Positions 17,308 through 26,419 are shown, counted from the stretch's first letter. The stretch: 64,000 bases of DNA from Candidatus Gastranaerophilales bacterium (GCA_017560095.1 JAFYOU010000056.1:1-64000), one strand, 5' to 3'. Notes: generated from the sequence alone by a model not told the origin. A program made the numbers and translations.

Positions 17308-19086
17308 TTAAGCTAAAACTTTTTTAGTTTTTAAATTAGTACAAACTCCGCAATTATTGCATTTAATTTCACAAGGTATAGTTGAAATAGCTTTGCTTGC
17401 TTTTTGATATTCATTCCACAACCAAGTTTTATTAACCCCATAGTTAATAATTTCCCAAGGCAGTGTTTCGTTTTCGCTATATTCTTTTGAAGTTGTTTTT
17501 TCAATATTGATATTTAAATTTTGCGAAATTGCAGAGTATAGCTCCAAATCTAAATTTTCATCCCAAGATTCTAGGTATGCACTATTTTTATAAAGTTCAT
17601 ATATGAAATCGGATATTTTTTCGTCTCCTCTTGAATAAAAAGCTTCTAATTGAGACATTTTTGGATTATGAAAATTAAATTTAACGTTTTTAATTTTATC
17701 TTTTAATTCTCTTAAATATTTTATTTTATTTTGAATTTCTTCAATTGTATTCTGTCTTGCAAATTGAAATGGAGTATGTGGCTTTGGTACAAAAACAGAA
17801 ATTGAACAAGTGATTTGAGGATATTTTAATCCTTCTTCTCTACATTTTTGATTTACACTCTCAATCAATTTTGGTATACCTTCTAAATCTTCATATGTTT
17901 CAAAAGGCAACCCAATTACAAAATAATATTTTATTTTATTCCAACCGTTTTTAATGCAAGAAACAGTAGCGGAAATAATTTGTTCTTCGGATAAGTTTTT
18001 GTTTATAATATCTCTCATTCTTTGAGTTCCGGCTTCTGGCGCTATAGTAACGGTAGCCTTTTTTTCGCCGGCTGCAAGTTTAGCTATTTCTAATGAGAAT
18101 TTGTCTGCTCTTTGTGACGGAAGCGAGACATTAATTCCTGAGCTTTTATAGTGGCAATTTAGCTCTTTTAAAATATCTTCAATTTGAGTATGGTCATTTG
18201 ATGATAAAGATAATAATGAGTATTCATCATAGCCTGAATTTTTTACGTATTCTTTGGCTATTTTGACTACATCATCTTTTTTTCGCTCCCTTATTGGTAA
18301 GTTAATATGTGAAGCTTGGCAAAAACGACATAATCTTCCACATCCTCTTCTTAATTCAACAATAGCTCTATCGTGAACAGAAGTAAAATGCGGAATTGGT
18401 GATTTCGTTGGATGATTGTCTAAAGTTAGTTGAGCAATTCTTTTTGTTGCGCTGTTGTTAACTAATGGCGTATAAACACCTTGAATTTTAGATAATTCTT
18501 TAATTATTTCATTTCTTGGCATTTTGCCTTTTAGAGAAATATATTTTTCTAAAACTTCTATATTAACTTCTTCTCCATCTCCAATAATAAATACATCTAT
18601 AAATTTACTCATTGGAATTGGGTTTGATGTGCAAGGTCCACCAGCCAATATTATTGGGTGTTCTTCGGTTCTTTTGCAATTAAATATTGGAATATTAGAC
18701 ATTTCTAACATTTTTAAAACAGTTGAATAGCACATTTCATATTGCAGTGCAAAACCAATAATATCAAACTCAATAGGTTTTCTTTTTGATTCAAGTGCAT
18801 ATAAGCTTAAATTGTTTTTAGATAATAAATCTATAAAATCTTTATCAGGTGCATAGATTCTATCGCACATTAAATTTTCTTTTTTGTTAATCAAATCGTA
18901 AATAATTTTGTGTCCAAAATTACTAATGCCAATTTCATATTTATCTGGAAAAGCAAAAAGAAATTTACCCTTTGCGTTATAGAAGTTTTTATTGTATGAG
19001 CCAAATTCGTCTCCAATATAGCGAGAAGGGCGTTCTGTTTGATATAAAATATTGCCGTATTCATTTAAAAAATTATTATCTATCAT
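17308..19086 (-). CDS. B12-binding-type radical SAM protein (TIGR03960-like)
   Basis: A 592-residue protein with an N-terminal cobalamin-binding-like Rossmann domain (FPDKYEIGISNFGHKIIYDL ... IILAGGPCTSNPIPMSKFID). The radical SAM domain follows, with the 4Fe-4S motif CGRLCRFC (C-x3-C-x2-C) near 249-256. A Cys cluster ends the protein (CEIKCNNCGVC). The order matches the family usually fused to, or adjacent to, a DUF2344 protein; that partner is not here. The substrate is unknown, possibly RNA modification. It converges with the pilin-like gene, with 4 bases between stops. Confidence 0.88.
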   Translation of the reverse strand: MIDNNFLNEYGNILYQTERPSRYIGDEFGSYNKNFYNAKGKFLFAFPDKYEIGISNFGHKIIYDLINKKENLMCDRIYAPDKDFIDLLSKNNLSLYALESKRKPIEFDIIGFALQYEMCYSTVLKMLEMSNIPIFNCKRTEEHPIILAGGPCTSNPIPMSKFIDVFIIGDGEEVNIEVLEKYISLKGKMPRNEIIKELSKIQGVYTPLVNNSATKRIAQLTLDNHPTKSPIPHFTSVHDRAIVELRRGCGRLCRFCQASHINLPIRERKKDDVVKIAKEYVKNSGYDEYSLLSLSSNDHTQIEDILKELNCHYKSSGINVSLPSQRADKFSLEIAKLAAGEKKATVTIAPEAGTQRMRDIINKNLSEEQIISATVSCIKNGWNKIKYYFVIGLPFETYEDLEGIPKLIESVNQKCREEGLKYPQITCSISVFVPKPHTPFQFARQNTIEEIQNKIKYLRELKDKIKNVKFNFHNPKMSQLEAFYSRGDEKISDFIYELYKNSAYLESWDENLDLELYSAISQNLNINIEKTTSKEYSENETLPWEIINYGVNKTWLWNEYQKASKAISTIPCEIKCNNCGVCTNLKTKKVLA

Positions 19087-19148
19087 AATTAAATTAAAGC
19101 ATAAATAATTGTTAAGTTATGTTAAGAAAATAATTGTATTTAGGCAAT

Positions 19149-19177
19149 TTGTTGTTAATAAAATACTTTATTATATT
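19149..19177 (+). promoter_or_regulatory. promoter, sigma-70-like
   Basis: TTGTTG (19149-19154), 17 bases, TATATT (19172-19177), followed by a Shine-Dalgarno and the ATG at 19221. Confidence 0.5.
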
Positions 19178-19220
19178 GTAAGGTTAGTTTAAAAATTTAA
19201 TTAGGTTAGGAGTGTTACTT

Positions 19221-19778
19221 ATGGGATGGGTTTTACTGTCTTTAAGAAGGAATGAATTGCAGACGTCTATTCAAGACAAGCAATTTGAACTACTTCAGAT
19301 TTCGAACAAAGTGAGAAAGTTAGGCAATTTTTCAAATTCAATTGGTGATGGTAATATTACACCAAGTGAAATTGCTTCGTTGGGTACTGAATTTTTTGGT
19401 GATGGCCTTGACTTTATGGGTTATTCAAATGAAGCGGCTTCTGAGGCTGCAAGCTTAATGACTGATTATTATGCAAATGCTTATTCAACTGTAACTGCAG
19501 AACAATATTATAATAATCCAGCATTAGGTGCTCAAGCGTCATTATATTTTGATGAATCAGGAAATTTAAATACTGATGCAATGTATCAAGAATTTTATGA
19601 AGAAGCATTAGAAGATTATGTAAATACAGTTATTGCTCCAAAATTAAATGAATTAGAAAAAGAGTTACAAAATGAGCAAAACGAGCTTCAAACAGAAATA
19701 GAATCGATGGAAGCTGAATTAGAAACGGTAAAAAGTAGTATATCAGAATCAATTTCAAACTCTGCAATCCAGCTTTAA
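19221..19778 (+). CDS. hypothetical protein with C-terminal coiled coil
   Basis: A 185-residue protein that I do not recognise. AGGAG lies 8 bases before the ATG at 19221, which I prefer to a GTG at 19212 that overlaps it. It starts MGWVLLSLRRNELQTSIQDK with a helical, charged first 40 residues. A region rich in Ala, Ser, Tyr and Gly follows to about 120 (NEAASEAASLMTDYYANAYS), then a strong heptad coiled coil to about 175 (LNELEKELQNEQNELQTEIE). It is monocistronic with a promoter and terminator. A filament- or secretion-associated role is possible but unproven. Confidence 0.75.
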   Translation: MGWVLLSLRRNELQTSIQDKQFELLQISNKVRKLGNFSNSIGDGNITPSEIASLGTEFFGDGLDFMGYSNEAASEAASLMTDYYANAYSTVTAEQYYNNPALGAQASLYFDESGNLNTDAMYQEFYEEALEDYVNTVIAPKLNELEKELQNEQNELQTEIESMEAELETVKSSISESISNSAIQL

Positions 19779-19844
19779 TTTAGATTCAACTTAATTAATT
19801 AAACTAAACTAACTCCAAATCCTAATCAAACTATAAACTTAAAA

Positions 19845-19874
19845 CTGCCTGTCTAATGACAGGCTTTTTATTTT
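19845..19874 (+). terminator. intrinsic terminator
   Basis: Stem GCCTGTC/GACAGGC (19847-19853, 19858-19864), loop TAAT, followed by TTTTTATTTT. Ends the coiled-coil gene upstream. Confidence 0.9.
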
Positions 19875-19917
19875 GTAAAGTTTTTTATTTTACAAAAAAC
19901 TTCATTTATGTTAATAT
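19871..19917 (+). promoter_or_regulatory. rpaB promoter with inverted repeat
   Basis: TTTACA (19889-19894), 17 bases, TAATAT (19912-19917). A perfect 9-bp inverted repeat TTTTGTAAA (19871-19879) and TTTACAAAA (19889-19897), spaced by 9 bases, overlaps the -35 box. It could be an operator for autoregulation. The left arm is also the T-rich tail of the upstream terminator. Confidence 0.45.
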
Positions 19918-19969
19918 ATCTTCAAAATAATAAATATTTTGTAATGTTATAAATAAGTAAGGAAGAAAG

Positions 19970-20716
19970 ATGACTAAAGACATTCAAGTTGATCAAGCTG
20001 ATTCAAAACAAAGAATTCTTGTGGTTGATGATGAAGCAAGTATCAGAAGAATCTTGGAAACTCGTCTTAAAATGGCTGGATACAATGTGGTTACTGCAGA
20101 AGACGGCGAAGAAGCAGTTGAATTATTCAACAAAACAAATCCAGATATCGTAATTTTAGACGTAATGATGCCTAAAATGGATGGTTATGGAGTAACAAGA
20201 GAAATCAGAAGAGTTTCTGATGTTCCAATTATCATTTTAACAGCTTTGGGTGATGTTTCGGAAAGAATTACGGGTCTTGAGCTAGGCGCTGACGATTATG
20301 TTATAAAACCATTTAGTCCGAAAGAGCTTGAAGCTCGTGTGAAAGCGGTTTTAAGAAGAACCGTTTCTAAAGATATTGCTATTCCAACTGGTAAAACAAC
20401 AAAAAATGTTATTACTACCGGTAATATTAAAATTGATACTGCAAGGCGTCAAGTTTATCGAAAAAATGAAAGAATTCGTCTTACAGGCATGGAATTTAGC
20501 TTATTAGAATTATTGGTAAATAATTCTGGCACTGCATATTCAAGAAATGAAATTCTTCAACATGTTTGGGCGTATCCGCCAGACCATAGAATTGATACAC
20601 GTGTTGTAGATGTTCATATTTCAAGATTGCGTTCTAAATTAGAAACAGATCCAGCTAATCCTGAGTTAATTTTAACCGCTCGTGGTATTGGTTATATGTT
20701 TCAAAGAATAGGTTAA
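19970..20716 (+). CDS. rpaB: OmpR-family response regulator, RpaB-like
   Basis: A 248-residue two-domain regulator. The receiver domain (about 15-135) has VVDDEASIRRILETRL, the phospho-acceptor Asp in IVILDVMMPKMDGYGV (~62) and ADDYVIKPFSPKELEARVKA. The winged-helix DNA-binding domain (~150-248) ends HISRLRSKLE and ARGIGYMF. The wording of the receiver is very close, from memory, to cyanobacterial RpaB (Ycf27), an essential stress and light-acclimation regulator that binds the HLR1 element. That is a main reason to place this genome near Cyanobacteria. No cognate kinase is adjacent. Strong AAGGAAG before ATG. Ends at its own terminator. Confidence 0.92.
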   Translation: MTKDIQVDQADSKQRILVVDDEASIRRILETRLKMAGYNVVTAEDGEEAVELFNKTNPDIVILDVMMPKMDGYGVTREIRRVSDVPIIILTALGDVSERITGLELGADDYVIKPFSPKELEARVKAVLRRTVSKDIAIPTGKTTKNVITTGNIKIDTARRQVYRKNERIRLTGMEFSLLELLVNNSGTAYSRNEILQHVWAYPPDHRIDTRVVDVHISRLRSKLETDPANPELILTARGIGYMFQRIG

Positions 20717-20732
20717 TCACTGAAAAATATAA

Positions 20733-20758
20733 AAAGAGCAGAGTAAAATCTGCTCTTT
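20733..20758 (+). terminator. intrinsic terminator after rpaB
   Basis: Stem AAAGAGCAGA (20733-20742) with TCTGCTCTTT (20749-20758), loop GTAAAA, T-rich 3' side. Confidence 0.9.
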
Positions 20759-20774
20759 TGTTTATGGAGATAAA

Positions 20775-21368
20775 ATGGTTAATTTAATTAAGCAAGAAAA
20801 TGAGAATTATAATAAAAAGATATTAATAATAGGCGTATTTCATGGTGACGAACCTCAGGGAGAATATTTTATAAATTCGTATTTGAATAAAGAAAATAAA
20901 GATGGAAAAAATGCTCTTTATTTTATTCCTAAATTAAATCCATCTGGCGTTCGAAAAAATTTAAATAATGTTGACTTGAATAGAAATTTTCCAACAAAAA
21001 ATTGGGAACAAGGAGAAAACAGTAGCGACTATTTTGGCGGCTTTGAGCCTGCATCTGAAAAAGAAACACAATTTTTAGTTGGCTTAATTGAAAGAAATCA
21101 ATTCAGTGCAATTGTGACAATCCATGCTCCATATAAAACGGTTAATTATGACGGCCCAGCTGAGAAGTTAGCAAATGAAATTTCAAAAATTATTGGTTAT
21201 CCGCCAAGTTCTGATATTGGATATGCCACCCCTGGTAGCTTTGGAACATATTGTGGCAAAGAACGACAAATTCCTACAATTACAATAGAAATTGATGAAG
21301 GTGAAAATATGGAGCTTCTTAATAAGAAATTCCATATTCTTTTTGATTATTTGAAAAATGAATTTTAA
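20775..21368 (+). CDS. M14-family zinc carboxypeptidase, MpaA-like
   Basis: A 197-residue short M14 metallopeptidase without a signal peptide. Zinc ligands: HxxE in VFHGDEPQGE (~23-26) and His in VTIHAPYK (~117). The substrate-binding Arg is in VDLNRNFPTKNW, and the catalytic Glu is probably in TITIEIDEG (~175). Cytoplasmic members of this size include murein tripeptide amidase MpaA, which trims recycled peptidoglycan peptides, so that is the likeliest role. GGAG lies 6 bases before ATG. It converges on the PHP gene, with 5 bases between stops. Confidence 0.85.
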   Translation: MVNLIKQENENYNKKILIIGVFHGDEPQGEYFINSYLNKENKDGKNALYFIPKLNPSGVRKNLNNVDLNRNFPTKNWEQGENSSDYFGGFEPASEKETQFLVGLIERNQFSAIVTIHAPYKTVNYDGPAEKLANEISKIIGYPPSSDIGYATPGSFGTYCGKERQIPTITIEIDEGENMELLNKKFHILFDYLKNEF

Positions 21369-21373
21369 TTAGT

Positions 21374-22225
21374 TTAATTTGCCAATTCAATTCTTTTCTT
21401 TTCTCTGATTAATTTATCATAAATCCAATCAGGGACAAAGTTTTTTCCCATTAAGATAGTGCCATGGTTCATTGATGGAGCATGAAAATCTGAACCACCG
21501 GTTACAATCAAGCCATACTGTTCCGCTAAAGTTGAAAAATGTTCAACTGCTGCAGGAGAGTGTTTTCTATGATATGCTTCAATTCCTCGAAGGCCATAAT
21601 TAACTAGTTCTTTTGTTAAATTGTCTGCAATTTCAACATCAATTGGATGAGCAAAAACAGGTATTCCATTCGCTTCAGCAATAATTTCAACTGCGTCATG
21701 AGGTGAAACTGTTTTTCTTTCAACATAAACATCGGAGTTGTTGTTTATAAATTTGGCGTATGCCTCCATTATATTTGCACTTCCACCACAAGATGTAATT
21801 GCTCTTGCTATATGTGGACGACCTATTGAACCTAGAGGTGCAACAAGTTTTTGGATGTCTTCAAATTTAATTCTTATACCTTCTTTTTTGGATAATAATT
21901 CAATAATTTGATGTGTTTGTTCAACCCTAGCTTTTTGCTGGTAATTTAACATATCAATAAATTGTTGATTGTTTTTATCCATAAAATAACCAAGAATATG
22001 AACCTCATAGCCTTTGTATATTGTATTAATCTCAACACCTGGAATTATTTCTAATTCGTAGTTGTTTTTGTTGATGTAATCTTGAGCAATCTTGTGCGAT
22101 AAAACATTATCGTGATCTGTTAAAGCGATGCAATTTAAATTACATGAAAGCGCTGTGTCAACAATTTGTTCAGGATTTAACATTCCATCAGAATAAGTTG
22201 TGTGGATGTGTAAATCAATCTTCAC
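21374..22225 (-). CDS. PHP-domain phosphoesterase (RNase AM/TrpH-like)
   Basis: A 283-residue metal-dependent phosphoesterase. PHP motifs: IDLHIHTTYSDG at the N-terminus, ALTDHDNV, GVEINT, and late GGSDFHAPSMNHG. Family members (YciV/TrpH) hydrolyse 3',5'-bisphosphonucleotides or trim the 5' ends of RNAs. I choose a GTG at 22225, which gives the family-typical start and has AGGAAAAGG just upstream. It overlaps the ymdB stop by 11 bases. ATGs at 22240 or 22255 are alternatives without a Shine-Dalgarno. Grouped with ymdB and rny, it suggests an RNA-turnover cluster. Confidence 0.9.
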   Translation of the reverse strand: MKIDLHIHTTYSDGMLNPEQIVDTALSCNLNCIALTDHDNVLSHKIAQDYINKNNYELEIIPGVEINTIYKGYEVHILGYFMDKNNQQFIDMLNYQQKARVEQTHQIIELLSKKEGIRIKFEDIQKLVAPLGSIGRPHIARAITSCGGSANIMEAYAKFINNNSDVYVERKTVSPHDAVEIIAEANGIPVFAHPIDVEIADNLTKELVNYGLRGIEAYHRKHSPAAVEHFSTLAEQYGLIVTGGSDFHAPSMNHGTILMGKNFVPDWIYDKLIREKKRIELAN

Positions 22226-23036
22226 TTTCCTTTTCCTCATTTTCACTATATTCAAAACTTATTCTGTTAATGCTTGTAGCACAATTATTGATAAATTCAA
22301 TTTCGCAAGCATTAAGTATATATGGGTAGCTTGTTTCTACCTCAAATCTTTCCGGGATTGAAGTAATCAATCTTTTTAGCGAACTTTCATATTCCATCCC
22401 AATTACACCTTGGGTGCTTCCGCAGAAGCCGACATCAGTTTGATATGCACATTTATTTTCGATTATTTTGTTGTCTGCTGTTGGCGTGTGTGTATGTGTT
22501 CCAATTACGGCTTTGATTCCGAGATTGGCTGCATATTTAGCAAGGCATATTTTTTCAGCAGTCGCTTCAGCATGAAAATCAACAAAAATAATTTTGTTTT
22601 CAAGATTTGTTTCTTGGTTTAATTTTTCGATTAATTCTTTAAGGGCTTTAAATGGGCAATCGATTGGTGGCATAAAAGTTTTACCAAGAAGATTGATTAC
22701 TATGATTTTGTTATTAAAAATTTTATATCCAGCACCTTTTGCATCTTTGTGGTAATTATAAGGGCGTATTAGAGCTGGGCTTTCATCGATAAAATTAACA
22801 ATATCTTTTTTATCCCAAATATGATTGCCAGATGTCATTGCATTTATTCCATAACTTAAAAGTTCGTCATGGTTTTTTTGTGTTAATCCAAAGCCATGGC
22901 TGGCGTTTTCTACGTTTGCAATTATAAAGTCGTATTTTTCTTTTTTATTTTCATCTATTAAAAAGCGTTTTACAACTTCTCGTCCGCTACGACCAACAAT
23001 ATCGCCTATGAATAATATTTTAAAAACTTCTGCCAT
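22215..23036 (-). CDS. ymdB: YmdB-type metallophosphoesterase (TIGR00282)
   Basis: 273 residues. Calcineurin-like metal motifs: FIGDIVGRSGRE near the start, NVENASHGFG, SGNHIWDKKD, VDFHAEATAEK and GTHTHTPTADN. Members are 2',3'-/3',5'-cyclic nucleotide phosphodiesterases and are commonly found next to rny, as here (11 bases downstream of it). AGGTAG precedes the ATG closely. The last residues are extended and acidic (EYSENEEKESED) and overlap the next gene. Cytoplasmic. Confidence 0.93.
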   Translation of the reverse strand: MAEVFKILFIGDIVGRSGREVVKRFLIDENKKEKYDFIIANVENASHGFGLTQKNHDELLSYGINAMTSGNHIWDKKDIVNFIDESPALIRPYNYHKDAKGAGYKIFNNKIIVINLLGKTFMPPIDCPFKALKELIEKLNQETNLENKIIFVDFHAEATAEKICLAKYAANLGIKAVIGTHTHTPTADNKIIENKCAYQTDVGFCGSTQGVIGMEYESSLKRLITSIPERFEVETSYPYILNACEIEFINNCATSINRISFEYSENEEKESED

Positions 23037-23047
23037 CTACCTAATTG

Positions 23048-24580
23048 CTATTTTGCAATTTCGGTAACTCTCGCTTCTCTTACAACAGTTACTCGAATTT
23101 GACCAGGGTACTCTAGCTCATCTTCGATGCGTTTTGCGATGTCGCGTGCTAATTTTGCACTTGCAACGTCATCAAACACATTTGGCTGAACAATAACCCT
23201 AACCTCTCGACCTGCTGACACTGCAAATGTTTGCTTAATACCTTCGTAGCTGTTAGCAATTTCTTCCAGCTTTTTAAGGCGTTTTATATAGATTTCAAGC
23301 GTGTCTCTTCTTGCTCCTGGGCGACCAGCTGATATTGTATCTGCAATTTTAACTAGCGCATCAGTTAAAGAATTAACTGCAACATCGTCATGATGTGCTT
23401 CAATTGCATGTACAATAACTTCTTTTTCGCCATATCTACGAGCAAGGTCGGCCCCAAGTTGAACGTGTGTTCCTTCTTGTTCTTGGTCTACTGCCTTACC
23501 AATGTCATGCAATAAACCTGCACGTTTTGCAATTTTTACATCCGAACCAAGTTCAGCAGCAAGCATACCTGCAATTTGCCCAACTTCAATTGAATGTTTT
23601 AAAACGTTTTGACCATAGCTTGTTCTATAATATAAGCGTCCAAGTGTTTTTGAAAGCTCTTTGTTAAGGTTCATGATTCCAAGGTCAACAGCTGCGCGTT
23701 CACCTTCTTGTTTAATTTTGTTTTCGATTTCTTTTAATGATTTTTCGTACACTTCTTCAATTCTAACAGGGTGAATTCTGCCATCTTGAATAAGTTTTTC
23801 AATTGTTAACTTTGCAACCTCTCTTCTGACAGGATCAAAAGAAGATAGCACAACTGCTTCAGGAGTGTCATCGATAATTAGGTCAACACCTGTCAATGTT
23901 TCAAGTGTGCGAATATTTCTTCCTTCGCGTCCGATGATTCTTCCTTTCATCTCATCAGATGGAAGAGAAACAACTGAAACGCTTGTTTCGATAACTTGCT
24001 CGATTGCACATTTTTGCATTGTTTGAGATAGAATTTCACGAGCTTGCTCTTCGGCTATTTCTTTTATTTTTAATTCATTTTCTCTTATTAATTGAATTTG
24101 TTCTGTTGCTAGTTCATCTTTTAATTGGTTTAAAAGAGTATCCTTTGCTTCGTCGCGAGACATTTGAGCAACACGTTCAAGTTCGGTTATTTGTTTAGCT
24201 ATAGTTTCAGCTAAGTAATCCTCTTTTTGCTCAAGTTCTTCAAATTTTTTGTCAAGAGCAATATTTTTATCGGCTACTTCTTGGCGAATTGAGTCAACTT
24301 CATCTTGTTTTTTGTTTAATTCACTTTGAATTTTATCGAATTCATTTTTTTTGTTTCTGCTTAATTCGTCAAGCTCCATTCTTTCTTTGTGGAGTTGTTC
24401 GCGTGCGGAAATAAGAGCTTCTTTTTTGAGGAATTCTTCTTTTTCTTTAAAATCTTTAATGTATTTTTGCTCATTTTGTTCTAAAACTTCAACCTTTGCT
24501 TTTTGTCTAACAAACAACATTGTTGTTAGGGCGCATGCAAGCACTAATATTGCTATTATTATGTATAATAAAGTACTAAT
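23048..24580 (-). CDS. rny: ribonuclease Y, probable ATT start
   Basis: A membrane-anchored endoribonuclease that starts mRNA decay. Seen in order: long charged coiled coil (~30-190), KH domain (MKGRIIGREGRNIRTLE), HD domain (RAGLLHDIGKAVDQE) and a conserved C-terminus (LEYPGQIRVTVVREARVTE). The only standard start, GTG 24544, gives 498 residues and would cut the N-terminal membrane helix, with no Shine-Dalgarno. The frame stays open upstream and encodes a full hydrophobic helix (ISTLLYIIIAILVLACALTT). It reaches an ATT at 24580 with GAGG 9 bases before it. No ATG, GTG or TTG exists in frame upstream. I therefore infer a non-AUG start, giving 510 residues. Confidence 0.93.
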   Translation of the reverse strand: MSTLLYIIIAILVLACALTTMLFVRQKAKVEVLEQNEQKYIKDFKEKEEFLKKEALISAREQLHKERMELDELSRNKKNEFDKIQSELNKKQDEVDSIRQEVADKNIALDKKFEELEQKEDYLAETIAKQITELERVAQMSRDEAKDTLLNQLKDELATEQIQLIRENELKIKEIAEEQAREILSQTMQKCAIEQVIETSVSVVSLPSDEMKGRIIGREGRNIRTLETLTGVDLIIDDTPEAVVLSSFDPVRREVAKLTIEKLIQDGRIHPVRIEEVYEKSLKEIENKIKQEGERAAVDLGIMNLNKELSKTLGRLYYRTSYGQNVLKHSIEVGQIAGMLAAELGSDVKIAKRAGLLHDIGKAVDQEQEGTHVQLGADLARRYGEKEVIVHAIEAHHDDVAVNSLTDALVKIADTISAGRPGARRDTLEIYIKRLKKLEEIANSYEGIKQTFAVSAGREVRVIVQPNVFDDVASAKLARDIAKRIEDELEYPGQIRVTVVREARVTEIAK

Positions 24581-24757
24581 TGTCCTAATCCTCGTATAAT
24601 CTATTTCACTTGATAGACGAATAACACTTGATATTTAATTTTATATATAAAAAATGATATAAGTCATCTTAATAATTTCATTCTACCATAAGAATTGAAT
24701 TTTGGATACAGTTTAACATTTGTTAAAATTGCCCTTCAAATGTTTGATTCTAATAGC

Positions 24758-24785
24758 TTGACTTGTATGTTAATATCATTATGTT
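24758..24785 (+). promoter_or_regulatory. promoter, sigma-70-like
   Basis: TTGACT (24758-24763), 16 bases, TATGTT (24780-24785), directly upstream of the Shine-Dalgarno (AAGGA) of the 82-residue gene. Confidence 0.5.
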
Positions 24786-24803
24786 AAGAAAAAAGGATTA
24801 ATT

Positions 24804-25052
24804 ATGCTATCAAATTTAGTTTCTATGATTACAAAAACATTATCAAGTGCAAATACTACTACTGTAACTCAGGTTGCGCCAAAATCATATAATCCATTTG
24901 CTACAAAAGATAGAGAAAATCCTTTTTTATCTACAACATTTGGCTCAAGTAATACATACGGCAAAAACCAACCTGTTGCAGGTGGTTATTTTGCTGGATA
25001 TTATAATGGAAAGCCAAATATTGTTGGCAGAAAACTTTTTATTGAAGTTTAA
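24804..25052 (+). CDS. small hypothetical protein
   Basis: 82 residues with a clear AAAGGA Shine-Dalgarno and its own promoter. The first 30 residues are Thr/Ser-rich. The rest is rich in Gly, Asn, Phe and Tyr, ending KPNIVGRKLFIEV. No signal, membrane helix or known motif. The stop abuts the stop of the convergent gene with no base between. Function unknown; probably lineage-specific. Confidence 0.7.
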   Translation: MLSNLVSMITKTLSSANTTTVTQVAPKSYNPFATKDRENPFLSTTFGSSNTYGKNQPVAGGYFAGYYNGKPNIVGRKLFIEV

Positions 25053-26321
25053 TTAAGTATTAATTTTTGCATTTTTTTCTTGTTCAACAATAGCTGGATT
25101 TTCGTTTGAACCAAATATTTTCTTTCTTAGCCAGATTGTAATTTTTGGCTGAACAATACCCATCATTACAACACCAAGTAATACGTTTGAAATAACTGCA
25201 ATGGTTTTAAGGGCTTTTGATTTACCAAGGTTACCAATGTTATTTCCCATATTTTTTAGATTATCTAGGGCTGACATTACGCTATTTTTATCGATTTGAT
25301 TTAAGAAGCTTAATTCTTTATTGTTTGTTAAGCTAATTACGCCTTCATTTTCTAATAATTCAATTATAGGATTTTTGTTTGTTGCTAAATCTTTCAATGT
25401 TTTTAGGAAATTATCGCTATTTTTTAATGCATTAATAGCGTCACTTGCGTTTTGAATTTGTTCGCCTAAATCTTTCTTAAATAGATTTTTAGGATCGAGC
25501 CCTATTGGACATTTTGTCATTTTACCTATTAAGTTTGTTACTTTATCGAAAGCTTTTGGAAATAAATAAATCATGCCTATTTGACATGCTTCTTTAAATA
25601 AGACTTCCCCTCTTTCGCCTTTTCTTGCTTCTTTTAGTCTTGTACCGGTAATAACGCCATCTAAAATCATTGTATTTTTTATTGGATTATACATAAATTC
25701 AGCCAAACCACCTGTGAATGAAATATCTTTTCTTTTGGTTGATTCCATATATGATTTTAAATTAATATCTTTTTTGTTTGTTTGAAGTTCTTTGTTTTGT
25801 TTATCTTTTTCAATTCTATCTGTTGTTGTTTTTTGTTTGTATTTGATTATTTTTGTTAGACCCCAAGCGGCTGCCAAAGTTGCAACAACAAATTTTCCAA
25901 TAGCAAGAGTTTTATACATTTGTGCATTGGTTAATTTTTTAATGACTGGATTTGCTTTATCTAAATTATCAAATATTTCTTTTTCTTGACCGTTTGCAAG
26001 TTCTTTTATTTTTTTTAATGTTTCTTTATTATCCAATACTCTTGGGTCAAATTTGCTATTCAGTTTTAGAAGAGGATAGACAGTTTTATCAATTATTTTT
26101 TTTACTGCCGGAATTCCAAATAGCCAGACTGCTCCTGTGCCAAATTCTTCTATTGTTTTTTCTCTGCCGTCATCTTTTCCGCCATTTTTTTTATAAGTAT
26201 AGACTGTGGCTGCATCGCCTATCCAGTCTTTTGCAATCATTGCCGTTAGCGCGTCGTCGTTATTTGCTAAACCTGATAATAATTTTATGCCATTGTTGGC
26301 TAATATGCCTGATACTTTCAT
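25053..26321 (-). CDS. hypothetical membrane-associated protein
   Basis: A 422-residue protein with a Shine-Dalgarno (AAAGGA) 6 bases before ATG. It starts MKVSGILANNGIKLLSGLAN. Hydrophobic segments lie near 65-80 (TGAVWLFGIPAVKKI), 140-160 (IGKFVVATLAAAWGLTKII) and 375-400 (AVISNVLLGVVMMGIVQP). A Lys-rich region sits at 160-195, followed by ISFTGGLAEFMYNP, which recalls the F-x-G tag of neighbouring proteins but is internal. No known family. Probably inner-membrane, lineage-specific. Confidence 0.75.
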   Translation of the reverse strand: MKVSGILANNGIKLLSGLANNDDALTAMIAKDWIGDAATVYTYKKNGGKDDGREKTIEEFGTGAVWLFGIPAVKKIIDKTVYPLLKLNSKFDPRVLDNKETLKKIKELANGQEKEIFDNLDKANPVIKKLTNAQMYKTLAIGKFVVATLAAAWGLTKIIKYKQKTTTDRIEKDKQNKELQTNKKDINLKSYMESTKRKDISFTGGLAEFMYNPIKNTMILDGVITGTRLKEARKGERGEVLFKEACQIGMIYLFPKAFDKVTNLIGKMTKCPIGLDPKNLFKKDLGEQIQNASDAINALKNSDNFLKTLKDLATNKNPIIELLENEGVISLTNNKELSFLNQIDKNSVMSALDNLKNMGNNIGNLGKSKALKTIAVISNVLLGVVMMGIVQPKITIWLRKKIFGSNENPAIVEQEKNAKINT

Positions 26322-26344
26322 GATTTTCCTTTACAATAATAAAA

Positions 26345-26419
26345 CTACAGTCCCCAAATTAAGTTCATTAATCTTTGAACTCGTCGATTTATCTGTAAGT
26401 TTAATTTAATATTTTTCAT
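26345..26419 (-). CDS. micro-ORF, 24 residues
   Basis: Encodes MKNIKLNLQINRRVQRLMNL plus IWGL. AAAGGG lies 7 bases before the ATG, a good Shine-Dalgarno. It sits 23 bases upstream of the 422-residue gene on the same strand, so it may be a leader peptide or a small basic amphipathic protein. Its small size makes the call uncertain. Confidence 0.4.
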   Translation of the reverse strand: MKNIKLNLQINRRVQRLMNLIWGL

